A model generated the notes under the pieces. That model was not told where the DNA came from. It did not search any database and saw nothing but the letters and a program-made list of their open reading frames with translations. DNA of 64,000 nucleotides. It comes from Bordetella genomosp. 10 (GTDB taxonomy: Bacteria; Pseudomonadota; Gammaproteobacteria; Burkholderiales; Burkholderiaceae_B). The stretch lies in NCBI RefSeq assembly GCF_002261225.1, contig NZ_NEVM01000001.1, positions 372,001 through 436,000 of the forward strand, given 5' to 3'. Shown in pieces: positions 9,215 to 19,240 of this stretch (positions within the stretch are counted from its first letter, which is position 1; each line of letters opens with the position of its first letter). Position numbers and translations under genes: made by a program.

Positions 9215-9973
9215 ATGACCGCACAGAACTTTCTCGATCCCGACTCGCCCCATTACTTTGACCTGCCGCTACGCGAACAAGCGGATCTGCTCCGCGGGCT
9301 GGCCCCCGTGCTCGGACGCCGGGCAGAAATCCTGGAGAAGGATATCTGGCTGTGCCAGGTGCTGGTCGCGCTTTCCACTTGGCCGCGCCGCAAGCCGATG
9401 GTTTTCGAGAGCGGAATGTTGCTATCGAAGCTATATCGGGTCATCGGGCATTTCCCCGACGACTTGAAGATCGCGATCGACGCCCGCAGCCTGGTCGCCG
9501 ATATTCCCGGCCTGACGATGCTGCCGGACCTGCTCAAGGCTGCGCTACGTCACCACGTCAACCAGGACTTGGTGCCCGCCCTTCAAGTGTCGTTGGCGCA
9601 GGCGATGCCCACCGCCGGGATCCGGGTCAAGGTCAGCGAGGATGCCGGGCAGGTATGGCTTTACTACCCCAGCGCGCTGGGGTATCCGCGCGCCTGTGCG
9701 CCCGCCGGCATACGGATGGAATTCGGCGGCCGCCATGCCGCGTCGTCATGCGACACGTTGAGTATCGAGCCGGCCGTCGCCGCCCACGTGCCGGGCCTGA
9801 CCTTCCCCAGGGCCCGGGTGGCGGTGCTTTCCCCGCAGGTTCAGCCGGGTGGCAGGGCCCGCCGCAGGAAACCGCACGTGGCGCCGAACCGCGGCCAATC
9901 GAAGGCGGGACCGGGGTCGGTCTTGCGGCCCGGCGCGATATGTTCGTGGCCCCAGGCGTGGACCAACGGGTAG
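9215..9973 (+). pseudogene. Truncated AbiEii/AbiGii-type nucleotidyltransferase toxin
   Basis: Residues 1-205 match the AbiEii-type nucleotidyltransferase fold: RAEILEKDIWLCQVL, KPMVFESGMLLSKLYRVI and DDLKIAIDARSL correspond to the family's LEKD, GGT/S-LSK and D-x-D blocks. The catalytic GG(T/S)xLSK is altered to SGMLLSK and the DxD to DLKIAID, so activity is doubtful. After PRARVAVLSPQ the expected TFWEKA segment is absent, and from 9841 the frame simply runs antisense through ampD. The family (type IV toxin-antitoxin, phage abortive infection) is usually near 300 residues with an upstream antitoxin, which is not intact here. This is a decayed toxin-antitoxin locus. Confidence 0.7.
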
Positions 9974-10419
9974 CGCGCCTTGAGGGCCGACGTCAGCCGG
10001 GCCAGCGTCGCGTATTGTTCGTCGGTATAGGGCAGCACATCCGTGCCTTCCAGTTCGATGCCCACGGAAAAATCGTTGCAGCCCTCGCGCTTGCCCAGGC
10101 GTGACGCGCCCGCATGCCAGGCCCGCTTGTCGGTGGAAACGAATTGCTGGACGGCGCCGTCGCGGCGGACGAGGAAATGCGCGGCGACGCGCAAGCCCCG
10201 CAGGCGCTCGAACCAGGGATGCGCGCCATAATCCAGGCGGTTGCAGAACAGGCCTTCGATATACGGGCCGCCGAATTCCCCGGGCGGCAGGCTGATGTTG
10301 TGGATGACCAGCAGGCTGACTTCCGTGCCTCGCGGACGTTCATTGAAATTAGGCGACGGCGTCAGCGAGACGCCGCGCACCGGCTTGAGCCAGCCGTGTC
10401 GGTCCAATTGCAAAGACAT
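9841..10419 (-). CDS. ampD: 1,6-anhydro-N-acetylmuramyl-L-alanine amidase AmpD
   Basis: A 192-residue amidase_2 protein. It shows LLVIHNISLPPGEFGG (zinc His), AHFLVRRDGAVQQFV, the NDFSVGIELEG catalytic Glu, and GHEHIAPGRKTDPGPAFDW, which carries the second zinc His and the zinc Asp. AmpD cleaves the stem peptide from anhydro-muropeptides in the cytoplasm during wall recycling, which keeps AmpR-controlled beta-lactamase genes uninduced where present. The ATG at 10419 is preferred over 10431 because GGGAGA is placed correctly before it. Its 3' end abuts the truncated AbiEii gene. Confidence 0.95.
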   Translation of the reverse strand: MSLQLDRHGWLKPVRGVSLTPSPNFNERPRGTEVSLLVIHNISLPPGEFGGPYIEGLFCNRLDYGAHPWFERLRGLRVAAHFLVRRDGAVQQFVSTDKRAWHAGASRLGKREGCNDFSVGIELEGTDVLPYTDEQYATLARLTSALKARYPLVHAWGHEHIAPGRKTDPGPAFDWPRFGATCGFLRRALPPG

Positions 10420-10526
10420 GCGATCTCCCATAGTTGGCGTTATGACTTGCGTGGCGCGCGGGCCATGCGCGGCGCCAGGGCGCCCGCGGACCTCTTGTTA
10501 TCGCCGCCATCCCGTGGAGGGACGGC

Positions 10527-10841
10527 TCAATGCCGCGCCACGCCCAGCCGGGCATGTTCCTGCCCGCAATACGTTTCCCCGGCGCTGAGCACGGCTTCCG
10601 AACGCGGCAGGTGGATGCCGCAATGCGCGCAGCGCACCATCTGTTCGGCCTGCTGAACCGCCGCCGGCCGGCCGGGCCGGTCCCCGCCGGCGTTGGCCCG
10701 GTTGCCGTGGCCGGGCTGCTGTTGCTGCCGGGCCTGCTCGCGCGCCTGCTGCTGCGCCGCGCGTGCGCCGGCGCGCGCGGCGATGCGCGCGACCGTCATG
10801 ATGACCAGTCCGATGACGAACCAGAAAATCAGCTTACCCAC
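10527..10841 (-). CDS. PP0621-like small membrane protein with zinc-ribbon-like C terminus
   Basis: A 104-residue protein with one N-terminal membrane segment (LIFWFVIGLVIMTVA), a Gln/Arg/Ala-rich linker, and a C-terminal RCAHCGIHLPRSEAV...YCGQEH, a C-x2-C/C-x2-H zinc-binding pattern. This layout fits the PP0621 family of unknown function, common next to the CcsA-like gene in beta- and gammaproteobacteria. It starts at GTG 10841, one base after the ccsA-like stop, so the two are cotranscribed. No function is known. Confidence 0.75.
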   Translation of the reverse strand: MGKLIFWFVIGLVIMTVARIAARAGARAAQQQAREQARQQQQPGHGNRANAGGDRPGRPAAVQQAEQMVRCAHCGIHLPRSEAVLSAGETYCGQEHARLGVARH

Positions 10842-10842
10842 G

Positions 10843-11685
10843 TCAACCTCGATGCAAAATCACTTCCAGCACGAACCGGCTTCCGGTATAGGCCAGAATC
10901 AGCAAGGCAAAGCCGACCAGCGTCCAGCGCAGCGCCACGCGCCCGCGCCAGCCCTTCAGGTAACGGCCCAGCAACAGCACGCCGAACGTCAGCCAGGACA
11001 GCAGCGTGAAAACCGTCTTGTGATCGAAGGGTAGCGGTTTTCCGGTAAGTTCGTACGACGCGATGGCGCCGGTGCAGACCGTCAGGGTCAGCACGCAGAA
11101 GCCCACCGAAATCAGGCGGAACAGCAGATATTCCTGCATCAGCAGGGGCGGCTGCACGTCCAGGACGCGGCCGACGATGGTGGCCTGGCCGGCGGGGCTG
11201 GGCGGGCGGTGCAGGTGGCGGTCGAGCAGGGCCATCAGGCCGGCATGCAGCGCCGCCACCGTCATCAGGCCGTAGGCGGCCAGGGCGATGACCAGATGGG
11301 TGCGCAGCCAGGCGTTATGCGCGTGCGGCACGGTTTGTCCCTGGGGAAAAAGCGCCGCCAGGGCGGTGGTCAGGGTGGCGGCCGGCAGCAGCAGCAATTG
11401 CAGCCCGTCGATCCGCACCAGCAGGCTTTCCAGCCAGAAAATCACCATTCCCAGCCAGACGGCGGCCGACAGCGCCAGCGCCCAGCCCACGAACAGGGCC
11501 TCGCCGCCCAGGATGCTTTCGTAGAGCGCGATGCCTTGCAAGAGCAGGGCGCCCAGCAGGCACAGGCGGTTGGCCCGGCCCGCCTTCTGCACGTCCTGGG
11601 TCTTGCCCAGCCGGCGCCATAGCGACCCCGCCAGCACCGCATAAGCGACGGCGGCGGCCGCGTGAAATACAATGCCTGTTGACAT
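10843..11685 (-). CDS. CcsA/YpjD-like inner-membrane protein (cytochrome c assembly domain)
   Basis: A 280-residue polytopic protein with about eight hydrophobic segments, beginning MSTGIVFHAAAAVAYAV. It contains a conserved HLVIALAAYGLMTVAALHA segment with histidines in the membrane, as in CcsA/CcmC cytochrome c assembly proteins. The gene sits next to and divergent from ffh, as E. coli ypjD does, which supports the YpjD-like assignment. Involvement in haem handling is family-level inference. The ATG at 11685 is chosen because upstream in-frame codons give a charged, non-homologous extension. Confidence 0.85.
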   Translation of the reverse strand: MSTGIVFHAAAAVAYAVLAGSLWRRLGKTQDVQKAGRANRLCLLGALLLQGIALYESILGGEALFVGWALALSAAVWLGMVIFWLESLLVRIDGLQLLLLPAATLTTALAALFPQGQTVPHAHNAWLRTHLVIALAAYGLMTVAALHAGLMALLDRHLHRPPSPAGQATIVGRVLDVQPPLLMQEYLLFRLISVGFCVLTLTVCTGAIASYELTGKPLPFDHKTVFTLLSWLTFGVLLLGRYLKGWRGRVALRWTLVGFALLILAYTGSRFVLEVILHRG

Positions 11686-11792
11686 AGAACCCGTATCTTG
11701 GATGTGGCCTGGGCGCGACCGGCGCTCCATGGCGCGAAACCGCGCCTTTCTGGCCACGAGTTAGCCGACTAGTTTAAGCGGAAACGCATCTC

Positions 11793-13202
11793 ATGCTCGA
11801 TAACCTTACCCAACGCCTGTCGCGCGTCGTCAAGACGTTGCGCGGCGAAGCCCGTCTGACCGAGGCCAATACGCAGGAAATGCTGCGTGAAGTGCGCATG
11901 GCCCTGTTGGAAGCCGACGTGTCGCTGCCCGTGGTGCGCGACTTCGTGGCCCGCGTCAAGGAAAAGGCGCTGGGCGAGGAAGTCGCCACCAGCCTGAGCC
12001 CCGGCCAGGCCCTGGTCGGCTTGGTCCACAAGGAATTGACGGCCCTCATGGGCGGCGACCTGGGACCGGATGCGGGCGAGCTGTCCCTGGCCACCCAGCC
12101 GCCGGCCATCATCCTGATGGCGGGCCTGCAGGGCGCCGGCAAGACGACCACCACCGGCAAGCTCGCGCGCTGGCTGGCCGAAGGCAATCACGTACAGAAC
12201 GGCCGCAAGACCGGCAAGAAGAAAGTCCTGGTGGTCAGCGCCGACGTCTACCGTCCGGCCGCTATCGACCAGTTGAAAACCGTGGCCGCCCAGGTGGGCG
12301 TCGACTTCCTGCCGTCCGATCCCAGCCAGAAGCCGGAAGACATCGCGCGCAACGCCGTCGACCACGCGCGCCGCTTCCACTACGACGTCCTGATCCTGGA
12401 TACGGCGGGCCGCCTGGGTATCGACGAGGCCATGATGCGTGAAATCCGCGCGCTGTACGACCTGGTCAAGCCCATCGAAACCCTCTTCGTCGTCGACGCC
12501 ATGCAGGGCCAGGACGCGGTCAACACCGCCAAGGCCTTCGCCGACGCGCTGCCGCTGACCGGCGTGGTGCTGACCAAGCTGGACGGCGACGCGCGCGGCG
12601 GCGCGGCCCTGTCCGTGCGCCACGTCACCGGCAAGCCGCTGAAATTCGTCGGCGTCTCGGAAAAGCTCGACGGCCTGGAAGCCTTCTATCCCGATCGCAT
12701 GGCGCAGCGCGTCCTGGGCATGGGCGACATCGTGTCGCTGGTCGAGCAGGCGCAGAAGAATATCGACATCGCCGAGGCGCAGAAGCTGGCGTCCAAGCTG
12801 AAGTCGGGCAACAAGTTCGACCTCAACGACTTCCGCGAGCAATTGGGACAGGTGAAGAAGCTGGGCGACATGGGCTCGCTGCTGGAAAAGCTGCCGGCCC
12901 AGTTCCAGCAGGCGGCGGGGCAATTGCAGAACGGCCAGGCCGACAAGCAACTGCGCCGCACCGAGGGCATACTCAATTCCATGACGCCGGCCGAGCGCGC
13001 CAAGCCGGAACTCATCAAGGCCTCGCGCAAGCGGCGCATCGCCACGGGCGCCGGCGTGCCGGTGCAAGAGGTCAATCGCCTGCTGTCCCAGTTCGAGCAG
13101 ATGCAGGGGATGATGAAGCAGATGAAGAAGGGCGGCATGGCCAAGATGATGCGGGCCATGGGCGGCCTGAAGGGCCTGGGGAAACTCGGCGGACTGCGGT
13201 GA
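11793..13202 (+). CDS. ffh: Signal recognition particle protein Ffh
   Basis: A 469-residue SRP54 GTPase: N domain (1-95), G domain with P-loop GLQGAGKTTTTGKLA (111-125), VVSADVYRPAAIDQL, DTAGRLGIDEAMM and TKLDGDARGGAALS, and a methionine-rich M domain (about 330-469; FEQMQGMMKQMKKGGMAKMM). With 4.5S RNA it binds signal sequences on ribosomes and delivers them to FtsY and the Sec translocon. It is a monocistronic unit with a terminator at 13233, divergent from the ccsA-like gene. Confidence 0.98.
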   Translation: MLDNLTQRLSRVVKTLRGEARLTEANTQEMLREVRMALLEADVSLPVVRDFVARVKEKALGEEVATSLSPGQALVGLVHKELTALMGGDLGPDAGELSLATQPPAIILMAGLQGAGKTTTTGKLARWLAEGNHVQNGRKTGKKKVLVVSADVYRPAAIDQLKTVAAQVGVDFLPSDPSQKPEDIARNAVDHARRFHYDVLILDTAGRLGIDEAMMREIRALYDLVKPIETLFVVDAMQGQDAVNTAKAFADALPLTGVVLTKLDGDARGGAALSVRHVTGKPLKFVGVSEKLDGLEAFYPDRMAQRVLGMGDIVSLVEQAQKNIDIAEAQKLASKLKSGNKFDLNDFREQLGQVKKLGDMGSLLEKLPAQFQQAAGQLQNGQADKQLRRTEGILNSMTPAERAKPELIKASRKRRIATGAGVPVQEVNRLLSQFEQMQGMMKQMKKGGMAKMMRAMGGLKGLGKLGGLR

Positions 13203-13232
13203 TGCGGTAAGCGCATCGCACGGCGGTGACGG

Positions 13233-13258
13233 CGGCGCCCTGCACGGGGCGCCGTTTT
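13233..13258 (+). terminator. Rho-independent terminator of ffh
   Basis: CGGCGCCC (13233-13240), loop TGCACG, GGGCGCCG (13247-13254), then TTTT. An 8-bp perfect GC stem 30 bases after the ffh stop. Confidence 0.85.
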
Positions 13259-13335
13259 ACATTGGGCGATGCATCGAAGGGGCTCCCACGCTTCGCCCCC
13301 CAAGAGGCGGCGTGCTTGCCTGCGAACCGCCCGGC

Positions 13336-13366
13336 AAAAAAAAAGAAGGCCAGGCGAGGCCTGGCC
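13336..13366 (-). terminator. Rho-independent terminator on the minus strand
   Basis: On the minus strand GGCCAGG (13366-13360) pairs with CCTGGCC (13354-13348) and is followed by TTC and a run of nine T. It would end the trmB-pip-thiS transcript, about 240 bases after thiS; the stretch 13370-13609 between them has no gene I can recognise. Confidence 0.75.
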
Positions 13367-13609
13367 GATTCCACCAGCACGGAAGGGGAAGGATCCGCAC
13401 CGGTTTAGCCCATCGAAAACGCTGCGGAAGTCCGACGGGCATTGCTGAGATTATCCGTAGTCTCGGCGAAAGTCAGCGCAATGATGTGTAACGATGTGCG
13501 TAGCATTCATGCGCAATAAATTGCTCTACAGTTGAGCGCATATTACTGGGTTTGTATCCTTTGCATCGCTGGCCGGAGCCGGACGCGAAGCATCTCCAGG
13601 CATTTGTGC

Positions 13610-13810
13610 TCAACCACCGCCGACCGCGACAACTATCTCTAATTTGTCATCAGCGTTCAGAGATGTAATCCCGTGCTGACTTTTCGGAACAATTTCCCCA
13701 TTTCGCTCCACCGCGATTCGCTTGCCGGCGTAGCCCAGCAGTTCGACGAGTTGCGTAACGGTGGCGCCGGCGGGAATGTCGCGAGGTTGGCCGTTGAGTT
13801 GGATATTCAT
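13610..13810 (-). CDS. thiS: Sulfur carrier protein ThiS
   Basis: A 66-residue ubiquitin-like protein, MNIQLNGQP...VVAVGGG, ending in the Gly-Gly that is adenylated and thiocarboxylated to carry sulfur for the thiazole moiety of thiamin. The length is typical. Normally thiG follows directly, but here the next 230 bases on the minus strand hold no thiG and end in a terminator. It lies 51 bases after pip, so it may ride in the trmB-pip transcript. No TPP riboswitch is seen. Confidence 0.92.
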   Translation of the reverse strand: MNIQLNGQPRDIPAGATVTQLVELLGYAGKRIAVERNGEIVPKSQHGITSLNADDKLEIVVAVGGG

Positions 13811-13861
13811 GGCGAGACGGAAGTGTTGGGTTAAGGCCGGTGCGGGGCTGTGCTGGCGAAA

Positions 13862-14800
<939 letters not shown>

Positions 14801-15610
14801 TCAGGCGACTCGCTTGAAAATCAGGTCCCAGACGCCGTGCCCCAGGCGCAGGCCGCGCGTCTCGAATTTGGTTTGCGGACGGTAGTCCGGGCGGGGCGCG
14901 TAATCCTTGGCCGTATTGGCGAGCAAAGGTTCGGCGCCGAGGACTTCCAGCATCTGTTCGGCGTAGTTCTCCCAGTCCGTGGCGCAGTGCAGGTAGCCGC
15001 CGGGCGCCAGCCGGCTGGCCAGCAGCTTGACGAACGGCGGCTGGATCAGGCGGCGCTTGTGATGGCGCTTCTTGGGCCAGGGATCGGGGAAATAGATATG
15101 GACGCCGGCCAGGGAGTCGGGCGCGATCATGTCGCGGACCACTTCGACGGCGTCGTGCTGGACGATGCGGATATTCGGGACGGCGGAGGCTTCGATGCGC
15201 TTGAGCAGGGAGCCCACGCCGGCGTTGAAGACCTCCACCCCCAGGAAGTTATCGCCGGGACGGGAGAGCGCGATCTTCTCCGTCGTCTCGCCCATGCCGA
15301 AGCCGATTTCCAGGATAGTGGGGGCCTGGCGGCCGAAGGCCTTGGTAACGTCGAGCAGGCGGGGGGAATAGGGGATGGACCACTGTTCCAGCAGGCGCTC
15401 CAGCGCATCGCGCTGGCCTTGGGTGATGTGGCCGCGGCGATGGACGAAGGAGCGAATATGGGACGGATGGGCAGCGTCGGTCGCGCTGCCGTCGTTGGGG
15501 AGGGGGCTGTCTTGCGCCTGGAGTTGGGCTGTCGCGGCCGGCTGGCTGGCAGTCGTGTCGTCGGCGGGCGGCCGATCCGCGGCGTCGGCAGAAGGAGGGT
15601 GCGTATTCAT
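14801..15610 (-). CDS. trmB: tRNA (guanine-N7-)-methyltransferase TrmB
   Basis: A 269-residue SAM-dependent methyltransferase. After a low-complexity N-terminal extension of about 45 residues come [15 protein letters not shown], the SAM motif [40 protein letters not shown] (the family signature) and [10 protein letters not shown]. It makes m7G46 in tRNA variable loops. The N-terminal extension up to residue 45 is not part of the catalytic fold; a start nearer the conserved region is possible but no better site was seen. It heads the trmB-pip-(thiS) unit. Confidence 0.96.
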   Translation of the reverse strand: MNTHPPSADAADRPPADDTTASQPAATAQLQAQDSPLPNDGSATDAAHPSHIRSFVHRRGHITQGQRDALERLLEQWSIPYSPRLLDVTKAFGRQAPTILEIGFGMGETTEKIALSRPGDNFLGVEVFNAGVGSLLKRIEASAVPNIRIVQHDAVEVVRDMIAPDSLAGVHIYFPDPWPKKRHHKRRLIQPPFVKLLASRLAPGGYLHCATDWENYAEQMLEVLGAEPLLANTAKDYAPRPDYRPQTKFETRGLRLGHGVWDLIFKRVA

Positions 15611-15877
15611 AGGGCGCCATTGTAGTAGGGCGCAGCCGTCGTGCGGAACCGTGGAGGATCAGGTTACAGGCGGGTTTTGCGTCGGGCTTACGGTGGCTTC
15701 CATGCTCTATATATATAGTCACACGTCGCCTCGGATAGGAATCTTGAGACCACGGCCCGGCGTATATATTGATTTGTAACGCCGGGGGCATCAATGAACG
15801 GATGTTTCTTCTTTGTCGGGTATTGAGGGAAAGGCGCCCGCGGTCTGCCGCCTACGCGAATACGATGTCTTCGAGCG

Positions 15878-17035
15878 TCAAACCGTCGCCTGGGAGCCGA
15901 GAACGACCGTGCTTTGGGCGGACAGCGTTCCGCCGTTTCCATGCGCAAGCGCCACGTCGCAGTTTGCGACCTGGCGGGCGCCCGCCTCTCCCCGAAGCTG
16001 CCGCACCACCTCGATGAGTATGAAGATTCCGTACATGCCGGGGTGGCAATAGGACAGCCCGCCGCCATTGGTGTTCACCGCCAATCTGCCGCCCGGCGCG
16101 ATGGCGCCATCCATGACGAAGCGGCCGCCTTCCCCCTTGGGGCAAAAACCGAGGTCTTCGAGGAAAAGCAGGGTGGTGATCGTAAATGCGTCGTACAGCC
16201 CAAGCACATTCACGTCTTTCGGCCGCAGGCCCGCCATGGCATACGCGCGCGCGCCGGAGCGCACCGCTCCGGTCGTCGTCAGGTCTTCCATGTTGCTGAT
16301 GCTGTAGTGACTCAGGTCATCGCCCACGCCGAGGATATAGGCGGGGGGCTTCCTGAGCGTCCGGGCTCGCTCGGCCGACGTGACGATGATGGCGCCGCCG
16401 CCGTCCGTCACCAGGCAGCTATCGCGCACCGTCAACGGACTGCTCAGGACGCGCGAGTTCAATACCTCCTCCACGGTCAGCGCCTTCTTCTCCCACGCCT
16501 TGGGATTGAGCAGCGCCCACTGGCGCGCCGCCACGGCGATGTGCGCCAATTGCTCGCGTGTGGTGCCGAACTGATAGGCGTGCCGCGCGGCCGCGAGGGC
16601 ATAGGAGCTGGCGGTGAAGATGGGCCGGAACGGCGAGTCGTACGGACTGGGGTCGACCGAGGCCACGTTGGCCCGCCCCAGGCTGCGCTGGGTGCTGCCA
16701 TACGCGATCAGCGCGACTTCGCATGCGCCCGTCTCGATGGCGGCTTGCGCATGCGCGACCATGGACATGAAACTGCATCCGCCGATATTCGCCCCGCCGT
16801 GGTAGCGGGGCCGCAGCCCGAGATATTCGGATAGCGAGAGGGTCGCCATGCGCGCTTGCGAGGTGACGCAAAACACGCCGTCGATGTCCTGCAGCGACAG
16901 GCCGCAATCTTCCAGCGCGCGGTGCGTGGCCTGTCCCATGAGGTCCATGGGCGATAGACCGGGAGAGACCTGGCCTATGTCGGACTCGGCCACCCCGACG
17001 ATCGCGCAGGCGCCTCTTTTCAGTTTCTGGCTCAT
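15878..17035 (-). CDS. Thiolase-fold (SCP-x / lipid-transfer type) acyl-CoA protein
   Basis: A 385-residue thiolase-like protein. N-terminal half: IVGVAESDIG and GANIGGCSFMSM with the putative nucleophile C87; C-terminal half: GLYDAFTITTLLFLEDLGF, NTNGGGLSYCHPGMYG and AHGNGGTLS with catalytic-type histidines. This non-canonical branch is usually paired with an OB-fold DUF35 protein, which is exactly the gene before it (stop and start four bases apart). It probably performs thiolytic or retro-Claisen cleavage of an acyl-CoA as the last step of the pathway encoded upstream. The ATG at 17035 was chosen because the earlier in-frame ATG overlaps the OB-fold gene. Confidence 0.82.
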   Translation of the reverse strand: MSQKLKRGACAIVGVAESDIGQVSPGLSPMDLMGQATHRALEDCGLSLQDIDGVFCVTSQARMATLSLSEYLGLRPRYHGGANIGGCSFMSMVAHAQAAIETGACEVALIAYGSTQRSLGRANVASVDPSPYDSPFRPIFTASSYALAAARHAYQFGTTREQLAHIAVAARQWALLNPKAWEKKALTVEEVLNSRVLSSPLTVRDSCLVTDGGGAIIVTSAERARTLRKPPAYILGVGDDLSHYSISNMEDLTTTGAVRSGARAYAMAGLRPKDVNVLGLYDAFTITTLLFLEDLGFCPKGEGGRFVMDGAIAPGGRLAVNTNGGGLSYCHPGMYGIFILIEVVRQLRGEAGARQVANCDVALAHGNGGTLSAQSTVVLGSQATV

Positions 17036-17039
17036 GGAT

Positions 17040-17429
17040 TCATTCCGGTACGAATATGGGATAGGGAGGTTCTTCATTGCCCGGATCGAAGACGCGGGCC
17101 CGCACCCGCATTCCGATGCGGACGTCTTCCGCCGGTATGCCTTCGACGCGGCTCATGAGCCGGTAGCCCTCGTCCATGTCCACCAGCACGACGTTGTAGG
17201 CCGGCTCGTTCTTCGGACTGATTACCGTGACCGAATACACCGAGCCGCGCCCCTCGCTGACCCGCCACGTCAGGTCGGTGCTGCCGGAACCCGGGGCCAG
17301 CACGCGCGGAAAGAACACGGGTTTTCCTGTCGCTTTATCCCACTGGTAGGCCAGTTTGCCCTTGCGCAGGAACGACTCATATACGCTGAGGGGCGAGCCT
17401 TCGATCACTTCTCCTGGCATCTCGCTCAT
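17040..17429 (-). CDS. OB-fold (DUF35-type) thiolase partner protein
   Basis: A 129-residue protein. The N-terminal rubredoxin-like part (LAYQWDKATGKPVFFPRVLAPGS) is followed by an OB fold (GRGSVYSVTVISP, YNVVLVDMDEGYRLMSRVEG). The zinc cysteines usual in the N-terminal part are missing. Such proteins bind acyl-CoA and form complexes with SCP-x-like thiolases, here the gene just downstream. The start at 17429 is preferred over 17450 because GAGG is eight bases before it. Confidence 0.8.
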   Translation of the reverse strand: MSEMPGEVIEGSPLSVYESFLRKGKLAYQWDKATGKPVFFPRVLAPGSGSTDLTWRVSEGRGSVYSVTVISPKNEPAYNVVLVDMDEGYRLMSRVEGIPAEDVRIGMRVRARVFDPGNEEPPYPIFVPE

Positions 17430-17482
17430 CGAAAAAACCTCATCTGTCATATTTCCGGGCGGCTTGCCCGTGGACGTATGTG

Positions 17483-19237
17483 TCAGGCCAACGCCTCGAT
17501 TTCCGGATTTTTCGCGCTGGCGGCGATGCCCAGGATCGATTGCATGGCATCCAGCAGCAGCCGAACGGCGGCGGCCTTGTCCGGGGCGCACAGCTTGGCT
17601 CCCACGAAACCATCGGGGCGCACCAGAACGACGTCGCCGAGGCGCGCTGCATAGAGCCGTTCGAATTTCGAATCCAGGGGCCGATATGCGGCGTTCGCGC
17701 CGACAGCGATCGCGGGAAGCTCGATGTCCAGGGCGTCGGCGACATCGGTGGCCGCGGCTTTCCAATAATCGGGCATGTCGTGCCCGACGAGCACGAACCT
17801 GCGCCCCCACAGATCGATGGTGGAGATTCGTTCGCCCGTGGCCTGCCTCGATAACCAGGCATGCGGCGCCCGCACGCCTGGAACGGTGGTTTCCACATAC
17901 TCGACCAGATCCGGCGCCGGCGCGGTTTCACCGTTGCCGACGATTGCGCGGGATCGATAAACCGTACCCAGTTGATAACCGGTGTGGAGCACGGCGTTGT
18001 CGCCATGCGGAATCGTGCGCTGGCTGAGAAAAAGCTGCGCTTCCGCCGAAATTCTTCCCTGCGCGAACAGCGCGCCTTCCCCAACCCGCGCGGCCTCCGC
18101 AATCGCCTGGTAATGCAGGGAGTTGTAGGTGGCGGACTTGACGGTGATAAGCGCTTTCGACTTGCGCTCTTCCTGATAGGAGTCGAGCAGCGTCTCGGCG
18201 GCCTTGCCTTTCAGCACCAGTTCGAGTTTCCACGCCAGGTTGTTCGCATCCTGGATGCCGGAGTTCATGCCGAAACCGCCCCACGGGGAATGCCAGTGGG
18301 CGGCGTCTCCGGCGAACAGCACATTTTTCTCGCGCCAGTTCCGCAGCAGGCCCGTGCTGTAGTCGAATCGGTAGGTCTGAATGATTTCTATCGGCAAGTG
18401 GGGCATTCCTAGCGCCCCGCGGATGCGTTCCAGCAATACTTCGCGCACCGGCGGTGTTTCTTCATCATGCCGGAAGCTGTAGCGCCACAAACCGTTGCCG
18501 GGGTGCTTGCTGCCAAACCATCCCGCATAGCGCGGATTCAAGATGAAGGAGTGGAAGAATCCGTCCTTGCCCAGGGTGTCGTCGAGTTCAGCCCGAAACT
18601 CCACCAGCACCTGGTTTCCAAAAGTGGGTCCGTGGTCCTGGCCCGTCCCCAATCGAGAACGAATGAAGCTATGGGCGCCGTCGCACGCCACCACGTAGCG
18701 CGCCACGACGCTCCTCATCGTCTTCGACGGGACGTCCTCGACCGTCAAGCGGACGCCATCCTCCAACTGCTCGACGTCCGTGACTTGCGTATGGAAGTGC
18801 AGCGAGGCGTTGGCCCAGGACTCGGCCCGGCGGCGTATGGCCGCCTCATAGTCCGACGCGGGAATCTTGCGTGGAAAGACGGGACTATGCGCTCCCCACT
18901 TTTTTACATAGTCTTCGTGCGTGCCTTCTATCGCGCGGATCGCCGCCACCGGGCCGTTCGCCACGTTCACGTAGAAGCCCTGGCCGTTGGCATCCTCGGT
19001 CTCCCAGCCCGCGTCGGCCAACAGGTCCCATACGCCCCATTGCCTGAAGAATTCCGCGGTGGACGCGTGAAGATATTGCCCCTTGGGCAAAGTGGTCGTG
19101 CTGGGACGTTTCTCGAACATCGCGACCCGCAGGCCTGCCCTCCCTAATAGATAGGTCATGGAAAGTCCGACCGGGCCGCCGCCACAGACCACGACATCGA
19201 AACGATTTTCCGCGTTGCGCCTGGAATCTCCGTTCAT
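17483..19237 (-). CDS. FAD-dependent aromatic monooxygenase (class A flavoprotein hydroxylase)
   Basis: A 584-residue PheA/TfdB/MhpA-type flavoprotein. FAD motif VVVCGGGPVGLSMTYLLGRAG (G19-G24), the DG-type segment VVACDGAHSFIR, and the second FAD motif VLFAGDAAHWHSPWGG are all present, followed by a thioredoxin-like C-terminal domain (about 430-584). Enzymes of this class hydroxylate phenolic or related rings with NAD(P)H and O2. It is the only oxygenase of the operon and probably starts the pathway before CoA activation. It lies three bases after the rhodanese gene. Confidence 0.85.
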   Translation of the reverse strand: MNGDSRRNAENRFDVVVCGGGPVGLSMTYLLGRAGLRVAMFEKRPSTTTLPKGQYLHASTAEFFRQWGVWDLLADAGWETEDANGQGFYVNVANGPVAAIRAIEGTHEDYVKKWGAHSPVFPRKIPASDYEAAIRRRAESWANASLHFHTQVTDVEQLEDGVRLTVEDVPSKTMRSVVARYVVACDGAHSFIRSRLGTGQDHGPTFGNQVLVEFRAELDDTLGKDGFFHSFILNPRYAGWFGSKHPGNGLWRYSFRHDEETPPVREVLLERIRGALGMPHLPIEIIQTYRFDYSTGLLRNWREKNVLFAGDAAHWHSPWGGFGMNSGIQDANNLAWKLELVLKGKAAETLLDSYQEERKSKALITVKSATYNSLHYQAIAEAARVGEGALFAQGRISAEAQLFLSQRTIPHGDNAVLHTGYQLGTVYRSRAIVGNGETAPAPDLVEYVETTVPGVRAPHAWLSRQATGERISTIDLWGRRFVLVGHDMPDYWKAAATDVADALDIELPAIAVGANAAYRPLDSKFERLYAARLGDVVLVRPDGFVGAKLCAPDKAAAVRLLLDAMQSILGIAASAKNPEIEALA

Positions 19238-19240
19238 TCC

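Noticed and set aside
11769..13067. 432-codon minus-strand frame over ffh
   Set aside because: Antisense shadow of ffh with repetitive His/Gln/Arg composition.
13811..13861. TPP riboswitch before thiS
   Set aside because: The 51-base gap after pip is too short and lacks the thi-box core.
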